This document shows, in pieces, positions 35,411-44,900 of a DNA stretch of 64,000 nt. Origin of the DNA: DATEKX01 sp963726785 (GTDB lineage Bacteria > Acidobacteriota > Blastocatellia > UBA7656); the NCBI GenBank assembly GCA_963726785.1, contig CAVSDJ010000003.1, forward strand, positions 372,001-436,000, given 5' to 3'. The translations under genes and the position numbers were made by a program. Within the stretch, counting starts at the first letter, position 1, and the number at the start of each line of letters is the position of its first letter. Under the pieces are notes generated by a model. That model did no database searches. It was given only the letters and a program-made list of their open reading frames with translations, and had not been told where the DNA came from.

Positions 35411-36399
35411 CGCGCTTTTTTGCCTCCGCGTTTGCCAGATGATTGGCTACTATCATTGGTCGCTACCTTGCCAGCCACCTCATCGCCCGTCAAGTAAAGC
35501 TTATCCGTAGCGACTTGTTTTTCCGTGCTCATCTCTATGCTGTTGCCGTCGCAGATTGCTGTGATCGTTCCTTGCAGGTCTGTGCGATAAGGTTTGATGT
35601 TTTGATTCCTCTCAAGCAGGTCTACGACCTTCGGATGCGGGTGATGATAATCATTGCCGACAGCGCAACTGATAGTGAATATCGAAGGTCGCACCGCGTC
35701 GAGAATGTCTTTTGTCGTGCCGTTAGAGCTTCCGTGATGCGCGGCCTTGAGCAAGTCTGCGCGCAGTTTATCTTTTTCGGTATCTAACATCTGCTGCCAG
35801 GACTGAACCTCTGCGTCGCCCGTAAATAGAAATCGCTTGCTGCCGAATGTCAGCCTCACAACGATTGACGCGTTGTTCGCGTTATCGTCCGGCAGTACTG
35901 GCCCGGGATTAAGCACCTCGATCAGCACATCGCCGAACCGGCGCGACTCGCCCCGCTTGGGAGTTGAGAATTTTACGCCCTGGGCTTTCACCTCTTGAAG
36001 CATATTCGCGTAGGTGCTGGTCGGGTTATTGAACCCCGCGTCCCAGAGTTCATGCACCTTGAACGCGCGCATCACGTCTCGCATCTCGCCTATGTGATCG
36101 GCGTGCGGGTGCGTTGCAATGGCGAGATTGATTTCTTTCACGCCGTAGCTCTTCAGCAAATCAACAGTCGGCTTGCCGCGATCACCCGAATCAATCAGTA
36201 TTGTTTCACCAGTTGGCAGTTGAATCAATTCCGCGTCGCCCTGGCCTATGTCCAGAAAGCGAATGACAAGCTTGCCCGAAACAGGCCCGGGCACGGATTC
36301 CGGTTCTTGAGGTTTTCGGTTGCGCAGGTAAGCAAATATCGCAAGCGCCCCGATTATCAACAGTATGATGAGGACGGTCTGTCTCTGGTTTTTATTCAT
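35407..36399 (-). CDS. ComEC/Rec2-like MBL-fold hydrolase, membrane-anchored
   Basis: From ATG 36399 the protein has 330 residues, with one N-terminal span (TVLIILLIIGALAIFAYL). An MBL domain follows: IRFLDIGQGDAELIQLPTGE, then the metal motif ATHPHADHIGEM, RFLFTGDAEVQSWQQM and KAAHHGSSNGTTKDILDAV. This is the ComEC C-terminal hydrolase type, here separate from the channel. The anchor suggests the domain faces the periplasm. Relatives may degrade extracellular DNA or nucleotides; that is inferred. The reading frame extends upstream into purF, but the upstream part looks noncoding in this frame, so the internal ATG is preferred. Confidence 0.86.
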   Translation of the reverse strand: MNKNQRQTVLIILLIIGALAIFAYLRNRKPQEPESVPGPVSGKLVIRFLDIGQGDAELIQLPTGETILIDSGDRGKPTVDLLKSYGVKEINLAIATHPHADHIGEMRDVMRAFKVHELWDAGFNNPTSTYANMLQEVKAQGVKFSTPKRGESRRFGDVLIEVLNPGPVLPDDNANNASIVVRLTFGSKRFLFTGDAEVQSWQQMLDTEKDKLRADLLKAAHHGSSNGTTKDILDAVRPSIFTISCAVGNDYHHPHPKVVDLLERNQNIKPYRTDLQGTITAICDGNSIEMSTEKQVATDKLYLTGDEVAGKVATNDSSQSSGKRGGKKAR

Positions 36400-36416
36400 T
36401 TTCGTTCCGACCGAAA

Positions 36417-37850
36417 CTACGTGCGAGGCCAAACTTCGTCGTGAAGCAGCGCGCCCTCTTCCCTTTCGGTCTTGGTTCGCGCGGCGGAAGTCACAGGTAT
36501 CGGATAGTTGTTTGTGTAGCAAGCGGTACAGTGGCGCATGCCTTGCGGGTCATCGCAAGCGCGCAGCATTCCTTCAAGGCTCAGATAACCGAGACTGTCT
36601 GCGCCTATATAATCGGCAATCCCTCTGACGCTCAAATTCGCGGCAATCAACTCTTCTCTGGTGGGCGTGTCTACGCCGTAAAAGCATGGCGCAATCGTGG
36701 GCGGGCAACTGATGCGAACGTGCACTTCGCGCGCTCCCGCGTTGCGCACCATCTGTACGATCTTCTTCGACGTAGTGCCGCGCACAATCGAATCGTCAAT
36801 CAACACCACGCGCAAGCCTTCGATCAAATCGCGCACAGGATTGAGCTTTATCTTCACTCCAAAATTGCGGATTGATTGTTTAGGCTCGATGAACGTGCGA
36901 CCGACGTAATGATTTCGCATGAGTCCGAAGCGGAACTTCAAACCCGACTCCGAAGCGTAGCCAATGGCAGCGGCAGTCCCCGAATCGGGCACAGGCACGA
37001 CTATGTCCGCGTCAGCAGGGTGCTCGCGCGCAAGCTGCTTGCCCATCTTGTGACGGGTCTTGTTGACCGACTGGCCGAAGACTATAGAATCAGGCCGCGA
37101 AAAATAGACGTGCTCGAATATGCAATGCGCGGGTTGGGCCACAGGCAACGGGGAAGACGAGCGAAGCCCTTTGCGGTCAATGACCAGCACTTCGCCCGGC
37201 TCTACGTCGCGCAAGTAAATCGCATCAATCAAATCGAACGCGCAAGTCTCGCTCGCCACCACGTAAGAGTCGCCCAACTGGCCGAGACACAGCGGGCGAA
37301 AGCCGCGCGGGTCGCGCACTGCTATGAGGCTGTCTTTCGTAAGAAAGAGCATCGAATAAGCGCCTTCGATCTCTTCGAACGTCTCAACGATTGCCCCGAC
37401 GAGGTCGCTTGCGCGCGAGCGGGCTATCTTGTGCAGCACTACTTCGGTGTCGGAAGTCGAAGAGAATATCGCGCCGTCAAGCTCAAGCTCCAGGCGCGCC
37501 TCTGAAGCATAAGGGAGGTTGCCGTTGTGACACAGCGCGATCTGGCCGCGATAACCGTCAACCAGAAACGGCTGCGCTTCGAGCAAGGATACGCTGCCAG
37601 CGGTCGAATAGCGCACATGGCCTATTGCTGCCTGTCCAAGCAAGCGCGAGAGTTGATCCTGTTTGAATATCTCGCTGACGTAACCCATGCCGCGCACCTG
37701 ATGCAATCGCTTACCGTCGGATGAAACCATCCCGGCTGACTCTTGCCCTCGATGCTGTAAAGCATAAAGCCCCAGGTAAGTGAGCCGCGCCGCTTCTTCG
37801 TGGTCGAAGATACCAAATACACCGCATTCTTCTTTGAGCTTGTCCATCAT
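36417..37850 (-). CDS. purF: amidophosphoribosyltransferase
   Basis: The protein starts MMDKLKEECGVFGIFDHEEA, where the Cys after KEE is the glutaminase nucleophile once the short propeptide is removed. The glutaminase domain shows LGLYALQHRGQESAGMVSSD and ALCHNGNLPYASEARLELEL. The PRTase domain has VVPVPDSGTAAAIGYASESG and the PRPP loop VVLIDDSIVRGTTSKKIVQM. Length (about 477 residues) is normal for PurF, which makes phosphoribosylamine in the first step of purine synthesis. I chose ATG 37850 over an upstream TTG. Confidence 0.95.
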   Translation of the reverse strand: MMDKLKEECGVFGIFDHEEAARLTYLGLYALQHRGQESAGMVSSDGKRLHQVRGMGYVSEIFKQDQLSRLLGQAAIGHVRYSTAGSVSLLEAQPFLVDGYRGQIALCHNGNLPYASEARLELELDGAIFSSTSDTEVVLHKIARSRASDLVGAIVETFEEIEGAYSMLFLTKDSLIAVRDPRGFRPLCLGQLGDSYVVASETCAFDLIDAIYLRDVEPGEVLVIDRKGLRSSSPLPVAQPAHCIFEHVYFSRPDSIVFGQSVNKTRHKMGKQLAREHPADADIVVPVPDSGTAAAIGYASESGLKFRFGLMRNHYVGRTFIEPKQSIRNFGVKIKLNPVRDLIEGLRVVLIDDSIVRGTTSKKIVQMVRNAGAREVHVRISCPPTIAPCFYGVDTPTREELIAANLSVRGIADYIGADSLGYLSLEGMLRACDDPQGMRHCTACYTNNYPIPVTSAARTKTEREEGALLHDEVWPRT

Positions 37851-38080
37851 ATGGTGGTCCAATGTTTAAGTTCTATTTTAGCCCCATTAGAATCGAGTGG
37901 CAATCCGCAAAGTTCAGTGCGTCGAGCGGCGGCTGCGAGTTGCGCCGCACCTGGGAAGTCCAGATGAATGTGCTTATATATTTTTATCCGTATAACACGA
38001 AGATGAAAGAGGGGTGAGTGTCACAGGTGATTCAGCATTAATCTGAATCCACAAGCGCAATGCGTCAGGTTGAATTAAGT

Positions 38081-38767
38081 TCAGGGTCCCCCGATAAACT
38101 TATAACCGGCCCTGTGCACAGTCATAATATAGCGAGGGTTACTCGGGTCGGCTTCAATCTTCTGCCGCAGCTTCGCAATGTGCGTATCAACGGTGCGTGA
38201 TAATGGGAAGCTGTCATAACCCCACACAGCATCAAGCAACTGATCGCGGCTCACAACCTCACCGCGATGGCTAAGGAAATACTGCAAAAGCTTGAACTCT
38301 CTATGCGAAAGTTCAAGCGGCTCGCCGCCTTTGCTTGCCTCGCATTTATTGAAGTCGAGCGTTAAATCTCCGATTCGGACACAATCTACTGTCTCGACCT
38401 GTCTTGACGCGCGGCGAAGCAGGGCCTCGACCCGCGCCACCAGTTCCATAAAACTAAATGGTTTTGTCACATAGTCATCCGCTCCGAGTTCCAACCCCAT
38501 CACCTTATCTATCTCCTGTCCGCGAGCCGTTAACAAGATAATCGGGATGTAATTGCCGGAGTCTCTGAGCTTTTTACATATGTCGAGTCCGCTCACTTTT
38601 GGTAACATCACATCGAGGATAATAAGATCAAAATTCTTTTCTGACGCCAGGCGCGAGCCGTCAAATCCATCCCTGGCAACCTGAACTGAGTACCCTTTAT
38701 ATTTGAAACCATCCGTCAATGCGACGGCCATCGCTTGATCATCTTCTACTATAAGAATCCTTCGCAT
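38081..38767 (-). CDS. two-component response regulator, OmpR/PhoB family
   Basis: The 228-residue protein has a receiver domain with the acidic pair near residue 8 (ILIVEDDQAMAVALTDGF), the phospho-acceptor Asp near residue 51 (FDLIILDVMLPKVSGLDIC) and the conserved Lys in DDYVTKPFSFMEL. The winged-helix C-terminal domain shows LSHREFKLLQYFLSHRGEVV, VWGYDSFPLSRTVDTHIAKL and the end VHRAGYKFIG. It is transcribed after the sensor kinase gene (107-bp gap) and is its likely partner. Targets are unknown. Confidence 0.94.
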   Translation of the reverse strand: MRRILIVEDDQAMAVALTDGFKYKGYSVQVARDGFDGSRLASEKNFDLIILDVMLPKVSGLDICKKLRDSGNYIPIILLTARGQEIDKVMGLELGADDYVTKPFSFMELVARVEALLRRASRQVETVDCVRIGDLTLDFNKCEASKGGEPLELSHREFKLLQYFLSHRGEVVSRDQLLDAVWGYDSFPLSRTVDTHIAKLRQKIEADPSNPRYIMTVHRAGYKFIGGP

Positions 38768-38873
38768 ACCTCTATCCCCTCTCGATAGAAGAACGGATAA
38801 GCAGCCCCTACACCTATCGTCGAGTACTTGAGCCGCCCGGTCAAGCAGCTAATTCCATTCCCGCGCAAGTCTC

Positions 38874-40526
38874 TTAATCTTTTTTGCCCAGTACTTCATC
38901 GCATGGTAAGTGCATGGTAAAAGTGCTTCCGAAGCATGGCCGGCTCTGCACGGTAATCTTACCTCGATGGGCATCCATAATATGTTTGACGATTGTTAAC
39001 CCGAGGCCTGTTCCCTTTACGTCATGCACAAGCCCCTTGCCGACGCGGTAAAACTTGTCGAAGATGCGTCGCTGTTCATCTCGCGGAATGCCTATGCCGT
39101 AATCGGTCACCGAAATCGTTACGTATCCCTCTTCCCGGCCCAGTCGGACTATAATTTTTTTCGATGATCTCGAATACTTGATGGCGTTGTCTATCAAGTT
39201 TACCAAAGACTGAGTGATGGCATCGCGATTGATGACTGCTTGCGGCAAGGGTTTTTCAGGAACCTCAAGCACTACGTCAAACCCGTTCTGCGCAAGTTGC
39301 ATCTCGAACGCCTTCAGCGTCTCGTCAATTATCTCCTTAATGTTGATCCTCTTAAACTCATAGGCTTTTCCGCCTGATTCGATCTTGGAGAAATCAAGTA
39401 TGTTGTTTATTAGATGCGTTAGTCTGCGGCTTTCGTTTTCAATATACTCGCCGTACTCTCTCGACTTCTGAGGCTCATCCACCCAGCCCGCTCTGAAGAA
39501 TTCGCCGAATACACGTATCGAGGCCAGGGGGGTGCGCAATTCATGAGAGACATTGGAGACAAAATCTGATTTCATTCTGGACAACTTCATCTCGTGCGAA
39601 GCGGTTCTGAGCGCCATGTAGACTACGGCTACCAGCAGCCCTGTCATAACTACCGACAAAGAAAGATTAACCGCAACCAGTTTCTTAGCCCCATGTTCAG
39701 CCGAATTGCTGCGCATCACAATCCGCAGGCTTAAATTCCTGAACAGGTAAATCAAAGGCTCTGCTGCTTCGAAATCCGTACCTTCGTAAGGCCGGGTTTC
39801 AAACAATCTATTACCGCTTTCATCCTGAAGACTTATGATCATGTCCTGATAGTCATGCGGGAAAAACGTCTGGAGGGACTCCTGCACCAGGCCGGGGAGG
39901 AACTCTTCTTTGAAGTAAGTTTCGTCAACGATCATGCCTGCGACGCCGAGCACCGCTGAATTGCCGTCAAGAACAGGCTTGGTGATAACGCGGTTTTCCA
40001 GGTCTTGTTCATTTACTGCCGCAAGGCTCAGACTTGAATTCGGGTCTATTACATTTTGATACATATAATGAAAACTAGCCGTATAGGCTGCCTGCCGCTG
40101 AGCAAGGCTGGGATCGGTTTCAAGCTCATACGGATCGTCAGGATCATAAAAGTATATTTTCGAGTAAACCGTTTTATCGCGAATTTCACTTATAAAAAAT
40201 ATGAATAGCCTTTTTGCTCCTTTAACCGGGTGCTGATTAAAGTAAGAAAGGATACCATCTGTTTTTTTTTGGAGTCGTGCTTCGGTGATTATATCGGGAG
40301 GGATTGATAATGTTTGTTCGGCGCTGGTTCTATAAAAATCTCCTATCTTTGAGTTCAACGTCGCAAGATACCTCCGCATAAAGTCTCTTTTGACCATAGG
40401 CAATGTTTGCTCCAGTTGAACGAGCGAGCGGTATTGCACAACAAGAATGATAAACAAAGGGACGGGGACTGCCAGCATCGCTACACAGATGACATGCCGC
40501 TTCAGAAATATCTTTAGCTTTGGCAT
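38874..40526 (-). CDS. sensor histidine kinase, HAMP-less, with large extracytoplasmic domain
   Basis: From ATG 40526 (AGGGGA upstream) the protein has about 550 residues. The first span (HVICVAMLAVPVPLFIILVV) is followed by about 260 residues of extracytoplasmic sensor domain. The second span (LSVVMTGLLVAVVYMAL) leads directly, without a HAMP domain, to the dimerisation helix SNVSHELRTPLASIRVFGEF (phospho-His). The ATPase domain has NLIDNAIKYSRSSKKI, TDYGIGIPRDEQRRIF and GTGLGLTIVKHIM. It pairs with the regulator at 38081. The sensor part is unassigned and its ligand unknown. Confidence 0.92.
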   Translation of the reverse strand: MPKLKIFLKRHVICVAMLAVPVPLFIILVVQYRSLVQLEQTLPMVKRDFMRRYLATLNSKIGDFYRTSAEQTLSIPPDIITEARLQKKTDGILSYFNQHPVKGAKRLFIFFISEIRDKTVYSKIYFYDPDDPYELETDPSLAQRQAAYTASFHYMYQNVIDPNSSLSLAAVNEQDLENRVITKPVLDGNSAVLGVAGMIVDETYFKEEFLPGLVQESLQTFFPHDYQDMIISLQDESGNRLFETRPYEGTDFEAAEPLIYLFRNLSLRIVMRSNSAEHGAKKLVAVNLSLSVVMTGLLVAVVYMALRTASHEMKLSRMKSDFVSNVSHELRTPLASIRVFGEFFRAGWVDEPQKSREYGEYIENESRRLTHLINNILDFSKIESGGKAYEFKRINIKEIIDETLKAFEMQLAQNGFDVVLEVPEKPLPQAVINRDAITQSLVNLIDNAIKYSRSSKKIIVRLGREEGYVTISVTDYGIGIPRDEQRRIFDKFYRVGKGLVHDVKGTGLGLTIVKHIMDAHRGKITVQSRPCFGSTFTMHLPCDEVLGKKD

Positions 40527-40727
40527 TGCAACAAGTCCCCTACACCGGTCTGTAATATACACCAGGCAGAGGTTTGGGCTAACAGCAAACTATATGGATT
40601 TTGCAACTTTTCACAAGTTTAACCGCTTTTAACAACTTGCCTGAGATCGTCTTATCTGAAAGCCGTTAATCTAGGTTTGGGATACGGATGTCGGCAAAGA
40701 GCGGCGCGGTCGGCGACCTGATAGTAA

Positions 40728-40763
40728 GGTGGATATGAATGGCATCAGCTTTTCATATCCACC
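40728..40763. terminator. 12-bp hairpin after the RHS-partner gene
   Basis: GGTGGATATGAA (40728-40739) and TTCATATCCACC (40752-40763) are perfect arms with a 12-nt loop. The hairpin follows the stop of the minus-strand gene at 40922 and precedes the kinase gene. It lacks a clear T-tract, so termination is only a suggestion. The rest of 40563-40921 shows no gene. Confidence 0.5.
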
Positions 40764-40921
40764 CTATTAACGTCTGCCAATCGTAGCGGTTTAGACTCCC
40801 AAAGGTGCGTTACTCAGTTATAAAAGCAAGATGCTGCTTTTTATACCCATCAACGGCTTTGCCCAAGAGTCATCTGGTCTTCTCTTCGCAGCTTGCAGAA
40901 AACTCCGACACGACTTCGTCC

Positions 40922-41851
40922 TCATAAGCATACCCAATATCCACCGGCAGTCGTCACTGTAACAGTACCTGTCAGGTTGACTCCACCGTCATGAACATTA
41001 TTCGCACCACTCTGGGTGTCACTGCGCGGGATATAAACTGCGTGGCGACATAAGCCTCCGGTCATACCGCCGCTACCGAATGGATTTGGGCTAAATCGGC
41101 GCTCTCTTACATTGAGACTTATTATATTTTGTATCAGGGCGTGATTCTTTGAAGCCCAGGCATTGTAATAGTCTTTACTGGCAAGAATCATTGCCTCGCG
41201 CATCTTGTTTGCGCGCATAATGGACGGGTCAACGCTAAACTTCTTAATATAGTGCTCCCATTGATAATTCGCCTCCGTGCGCGCAAGGTCAGGGGGCCAA
41301 CCTCGGGCCGTAAGGTCACCAGTTATTCTATCAATATGTCCTTGATAGAGTACTTCGTTATTCCACCTGGCAAGACCTAAGGACATATTATTAACTGCAA
41401 CGCATATAGCGATAAGCGTGAGGAGGGTGGCTATTTCAAGCGTCCCTTTCTCGGCGATTTTGCCGTCGTTGTAATTGAATGACAGGGGTAACGCAACGCC
41501 CGTATCACGTATCACTTCTTGCTCTATTTGCTTCATGAAGCTTGGATAGATGCTCTTGAGAACAGAATAACCGTTCCGGTCAAATCTCAACTGAACGTTA
41601 AATAGCTCTGAGAGATAGGCCAGGTAATCGCTCGTATTATTCTTCATGAGATAATTGTCGTGCGAAATATTAACCCAAGCCTGCTTAAAAGCATCCGCTT
41701 TGCAATTAACATCATTCGAGTCACATTCAAGATTACCGTCCTGATAGCTAGCAGGGTGGGGTTCGCCCGCTGCTGATGTTCGTGCAAGGGTTGGCAATAA
41801 TATCGCCAGCATTACCATAAAGCAAAGTGTTGCTCTGGCCATCTTTTTCAT
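40922..41851 (-). CDS. secreted protein of unknown function downstream of the RHS-like gene
   Basis: The 309-residue protein has a signal peptide (ATLCFMVMLAILLPTLARTS) and a strong AAGGAG site 7 nt before the ATG. An N-terminal Cys pair (CDSNDVNCK) and a hydrophobic helix near residue 145 (GTLEIATLLTLIAICVAVNN) are visible. Helical, Trp/Tyr-rich regions follow, with a Gly-rich end (VTVTTAGGYWVCL). I do not recognise the family. It follows the giant YD-repeat gene on the same strand after a hairpin. It could be a partner or effector of that protein, which itself lacks a variable C-terminal domain. Confidence 0.72.
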   Translation of the reverse strand: MKKMARATLCFMVMLAILLPTLARTSAAGEPHPASYQDGNLECDSNDVNCKADAFKQAWVNISHDNYLMKNNTSDYLAYLSELFNVQLRFDRNGYSVLKSIYPSFMKQIEQEVIRDTGVALPLSFNYNDGKIAEKGTLEIATLLTLIAICVAVNNMSLGLARWNNEVLYQGHIDRITGDLTARGWPPDLARTEANYQWEHYIKKFSVDPSIMRANKMREAMILASKDYYNAWASKNHALIQNIISLNVRERRFSPNPFGSGGMTGGLCRHAVYIPRSDTQSGANNVHDGGVNLTGTVTVTTAGGYWVCL

Positions 41852-41896
41852 CGTTGTCTCCTTTTCAAGTTGATACGGTTAAACCGGGATGCAGAA

Positions 41897-41963
41897 GATT
41901 GGCACACTCAATGACGCAAGCAGCCGATAAACACGGCTAATCTCATTCGTGAGTGTGCCAATC
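41897..41963. terminator. 14-bp perfect inverted repeat after the RHS-like gene
   Basis: GATTGGCACACTCA (41897-41910) and TGAGTGTGCCAATC (41950-41963) flank 39 bp. The element lies between the RHS-like stop and the next start. It may terminate or attenuate read-through, or be an operator; no T-tract is present. Confidence 0.5.
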
Positions 41964-41974
41964 CTAGTTTTGGT

Positions 41975-44900
41975 TCAGTTGAACGGATCTGCCCTAAAGC
42001 CATTGCCATCTGTCTGGATACCAGCAATGCCCAATCCGAGATGAAAATGGTAGACCTTCAGAGTCGTGGAGCCTTTCAAGAAATCCTCGATGGCCAACAT
42101 CGCGTCGCCGCGATAAATGTAATCCCTCGTAGATAGCCATGCTCCACCAGGATATGCGACGGTGTATTCGGTCAGCTTGCGCCCCGACTCGTCAGAAAAA
42201 TACCAGGTTTTTTTGTTCTCGAAATGGTCCTCGATCTTGAACAGGCGATTCGTGCCTGTGTAATAGAGAACGAGCATCGGGAAACAAGAATCATCCGGCG
42301 TCATGCCGTTCGGTATTCCGAAGGGGTCAGTCCATGCGGCCTGACAAGCAGGTACATAAGATGATGGAAAAAACTGATCGGGAGGAGTTTGCTGATCATT
42401 CTGAGGAATGAAGTATTGCGTCCCTACTCTGACCAGATTCTGGTTCCCGTCGTATTGAAAATCACCCGAGTAGAAATTCTGATCAGTTTGATGCGGCAGC
42501 TTCTGAACCCCTGTTGTAGAAACCGACGCCACCCGAGCAAACCCGTTTGGATCGTTCGCGAACTTGTCCGTAACCCCGTTGGTATGGACTACCTGGCTGA
42601 CCAGCCCATTAGGATGGTAGCTGATAGAGTTGGCCCACGTTTCGTTTAACGAATTCCGCGTGCCGACTACGGAGGTCACCTGCCCGACGGTATAATTGCT
42701 CGTCACTGTTCGCGTGCGGCCCAGGTTGCCGCTGCCTGCGATGGTGCTGGTCGGGTAAGTGATTTGCTGAATGTCACCCAACTCGGTGTAGGTGTATGAC
42801 TGGATAAAGGCTTCACGCAGCCCCAGTCCATCCGAGAGCGACACGTCGTAATCCGAGACTCTGCCGTTGACTCCTCCATACGTGAACGTCTCAGTGACTA
42901 CGCCTGTCGATCCTGTCCAGTTGACATTGACATAGTTATAACGCTTGCTGGTCCAGAGCTTCCCTGCCCGCCAATCATTCGCGCCGTTGCTGTCGGCATA
43001 GGTAAATTCTTTCCATACCTTTTGCGGATTGGCAGTCTCGCTTACACTGGTCACGCGGCCCGCCCGGTCAAACACATAATTCAAATCAGTAAATGCTGGC
43101 CGTTGTTTTAATGAATGACCGAGGGCGTCAAAGTTCTGGTAATATTGAGGGCTTCCGTAGGCATGGGTTACCCAAAAAAGGAAGCCCCGCCCGTCATAAC
43201 TTTGAATCTCTCCCATCAACGCGCCATCACCATTGGTGGTCTTCGTCAAGTGGCCGGCAACATCATAATAATTGACCTTGACGACCGTTTCCCGATTCAT
43301 CTCCTTCCACAGCCTGCCCTGACGGTCGAATATCTGTGTCTTTGACCTTGGCGCTTCCAGCACCTGGCCCGTGACCGGGTAGTACAGGATGCCAGTTGCT
43401 GCGGTGCGAGCGATACTTCTATCTCCCACATACTGGTAAGTGACATCGTGCTGCGCTCCATCCGGCGGCCTGACCGTCCTCGCCCTCCCGAACGGATCGT
43501 AGTTCAAGTACTGCGTATACCGGGGCGTGTCCATGCTGAAGTCCGAGGTTTGCGTCATCCACCCCATCGCGTTATAGGCTTTATAGCGGCTGGGATTGTT
43601 CCCTGGCACCGAGGTCTGCTCCCACCACACGCGACCGAATCCGTCGTATACCTCTGCGCTATTAATTAGCACCGCGCCGCCGCCGTTGCTCTTGTCGTAG
43701 ATCAGTTTCTTCGCATAATCACCTGCTACCGCCGCCACATAATTGAACTGCTTCCACGCACCCTGCCCGAGCTGAGGCTTGATCCAGGTCTGACGGCCCA
43801 TCGCGTCATACTCGTAGCCTGTCGCGATGCCTGCGCTGTCGCGGCTGGTCGTCATCAGTCCCGTGTTGCGGTCAACGTCCTGATCAAGGAATCTCGTCGC
43901 GAAAGGCGTGCAGGCAGCAGTATAGAATTGACTGCTGCTTCTGGTTCCATACTGATAGGTGTGCTGAATGCGGTACTGATCCGTCGCAGGCAGACCGAGG
44001 TTACAAAGCTGTGTCGTGCCAATCGCCTGCACATCCCCGCCGTAATACTGCTCCTTTATGACCTGTCCCGAAGCATCCGGCGTAAATACGCTCACCACAT
44101 CATTGGCGCTCGCAGTGCCAGCAGGATTGGTCGTTGACCATTGCCTGGTTCGACTCAAGAAGCCGTTGCTGCGGTTGTAACAGAATTCGATGATTTGCGC
44201 TGATTGCCCTTCGACAATCTTTTGCAGGCTGCGGGTTTCCAAAATCCACGCGCTGCCCGGAGGCGGCATCACGTAGTTGGCAGACGGGTAGCTCCCGCTC
44301 GCCGCATCATAGTTGATGAAGGTGGTTCTGACGTCGCCGCTGCCGAAGTTGCCGCCAGTCGCCATCTGCCGATAGTGGCCCAGCCCGTCAAAGTTGCTCC
44401 GGTCGGTGTCTGCGAAGCGAGTCACCCCATTTTCTACATCGTCGTGATAGACCACCCGCGACGACGCCTCACGCCGGTTGGCACTTACCACCTCTGCCGA
44501 TGCCGGGTCCATTGCCTGATCCTGCTCATAGCGAACATACTCAGATCGCATCAACTGGCAGTTGCTTCCCGCCTCGTCACAATCGAATACCTGTTTTGAT
44601 AAAAACCGCGTATCGCCGGGCAGAGCTGATTCGAACGCCTCAATTTCTGCAATCCGGCTCGACAGGTTGGCCTTGTTCACCACGACTCTGATCTTGCTCG
44701 TCGTCAGCGGCGTGAACATAAACTGTCGCCACACCAGCGTATTGCCGACCACACTCCCACCCGGAACCGTCACCCAGCCTGCCCCGTTCCAGTACTGCAC
44801 GTCAAAGTCTTTGATTCCTTGCGAGTCGAACGTCAGGTCGGGCGTCGGGTCTACCGGATTCGCATAGTCATCCTGCGCGGTGAAGATGTTGATTCGGTCT

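Noticed and set aside
36400..36522. Upstream extension of the ComEC-like hydrolase into purF
   Set aside because: The extra 41 residues are Arg/Ser-rich and overlap the conserved purF C-terminus; the internal ATG gives a normal membrane anchor.
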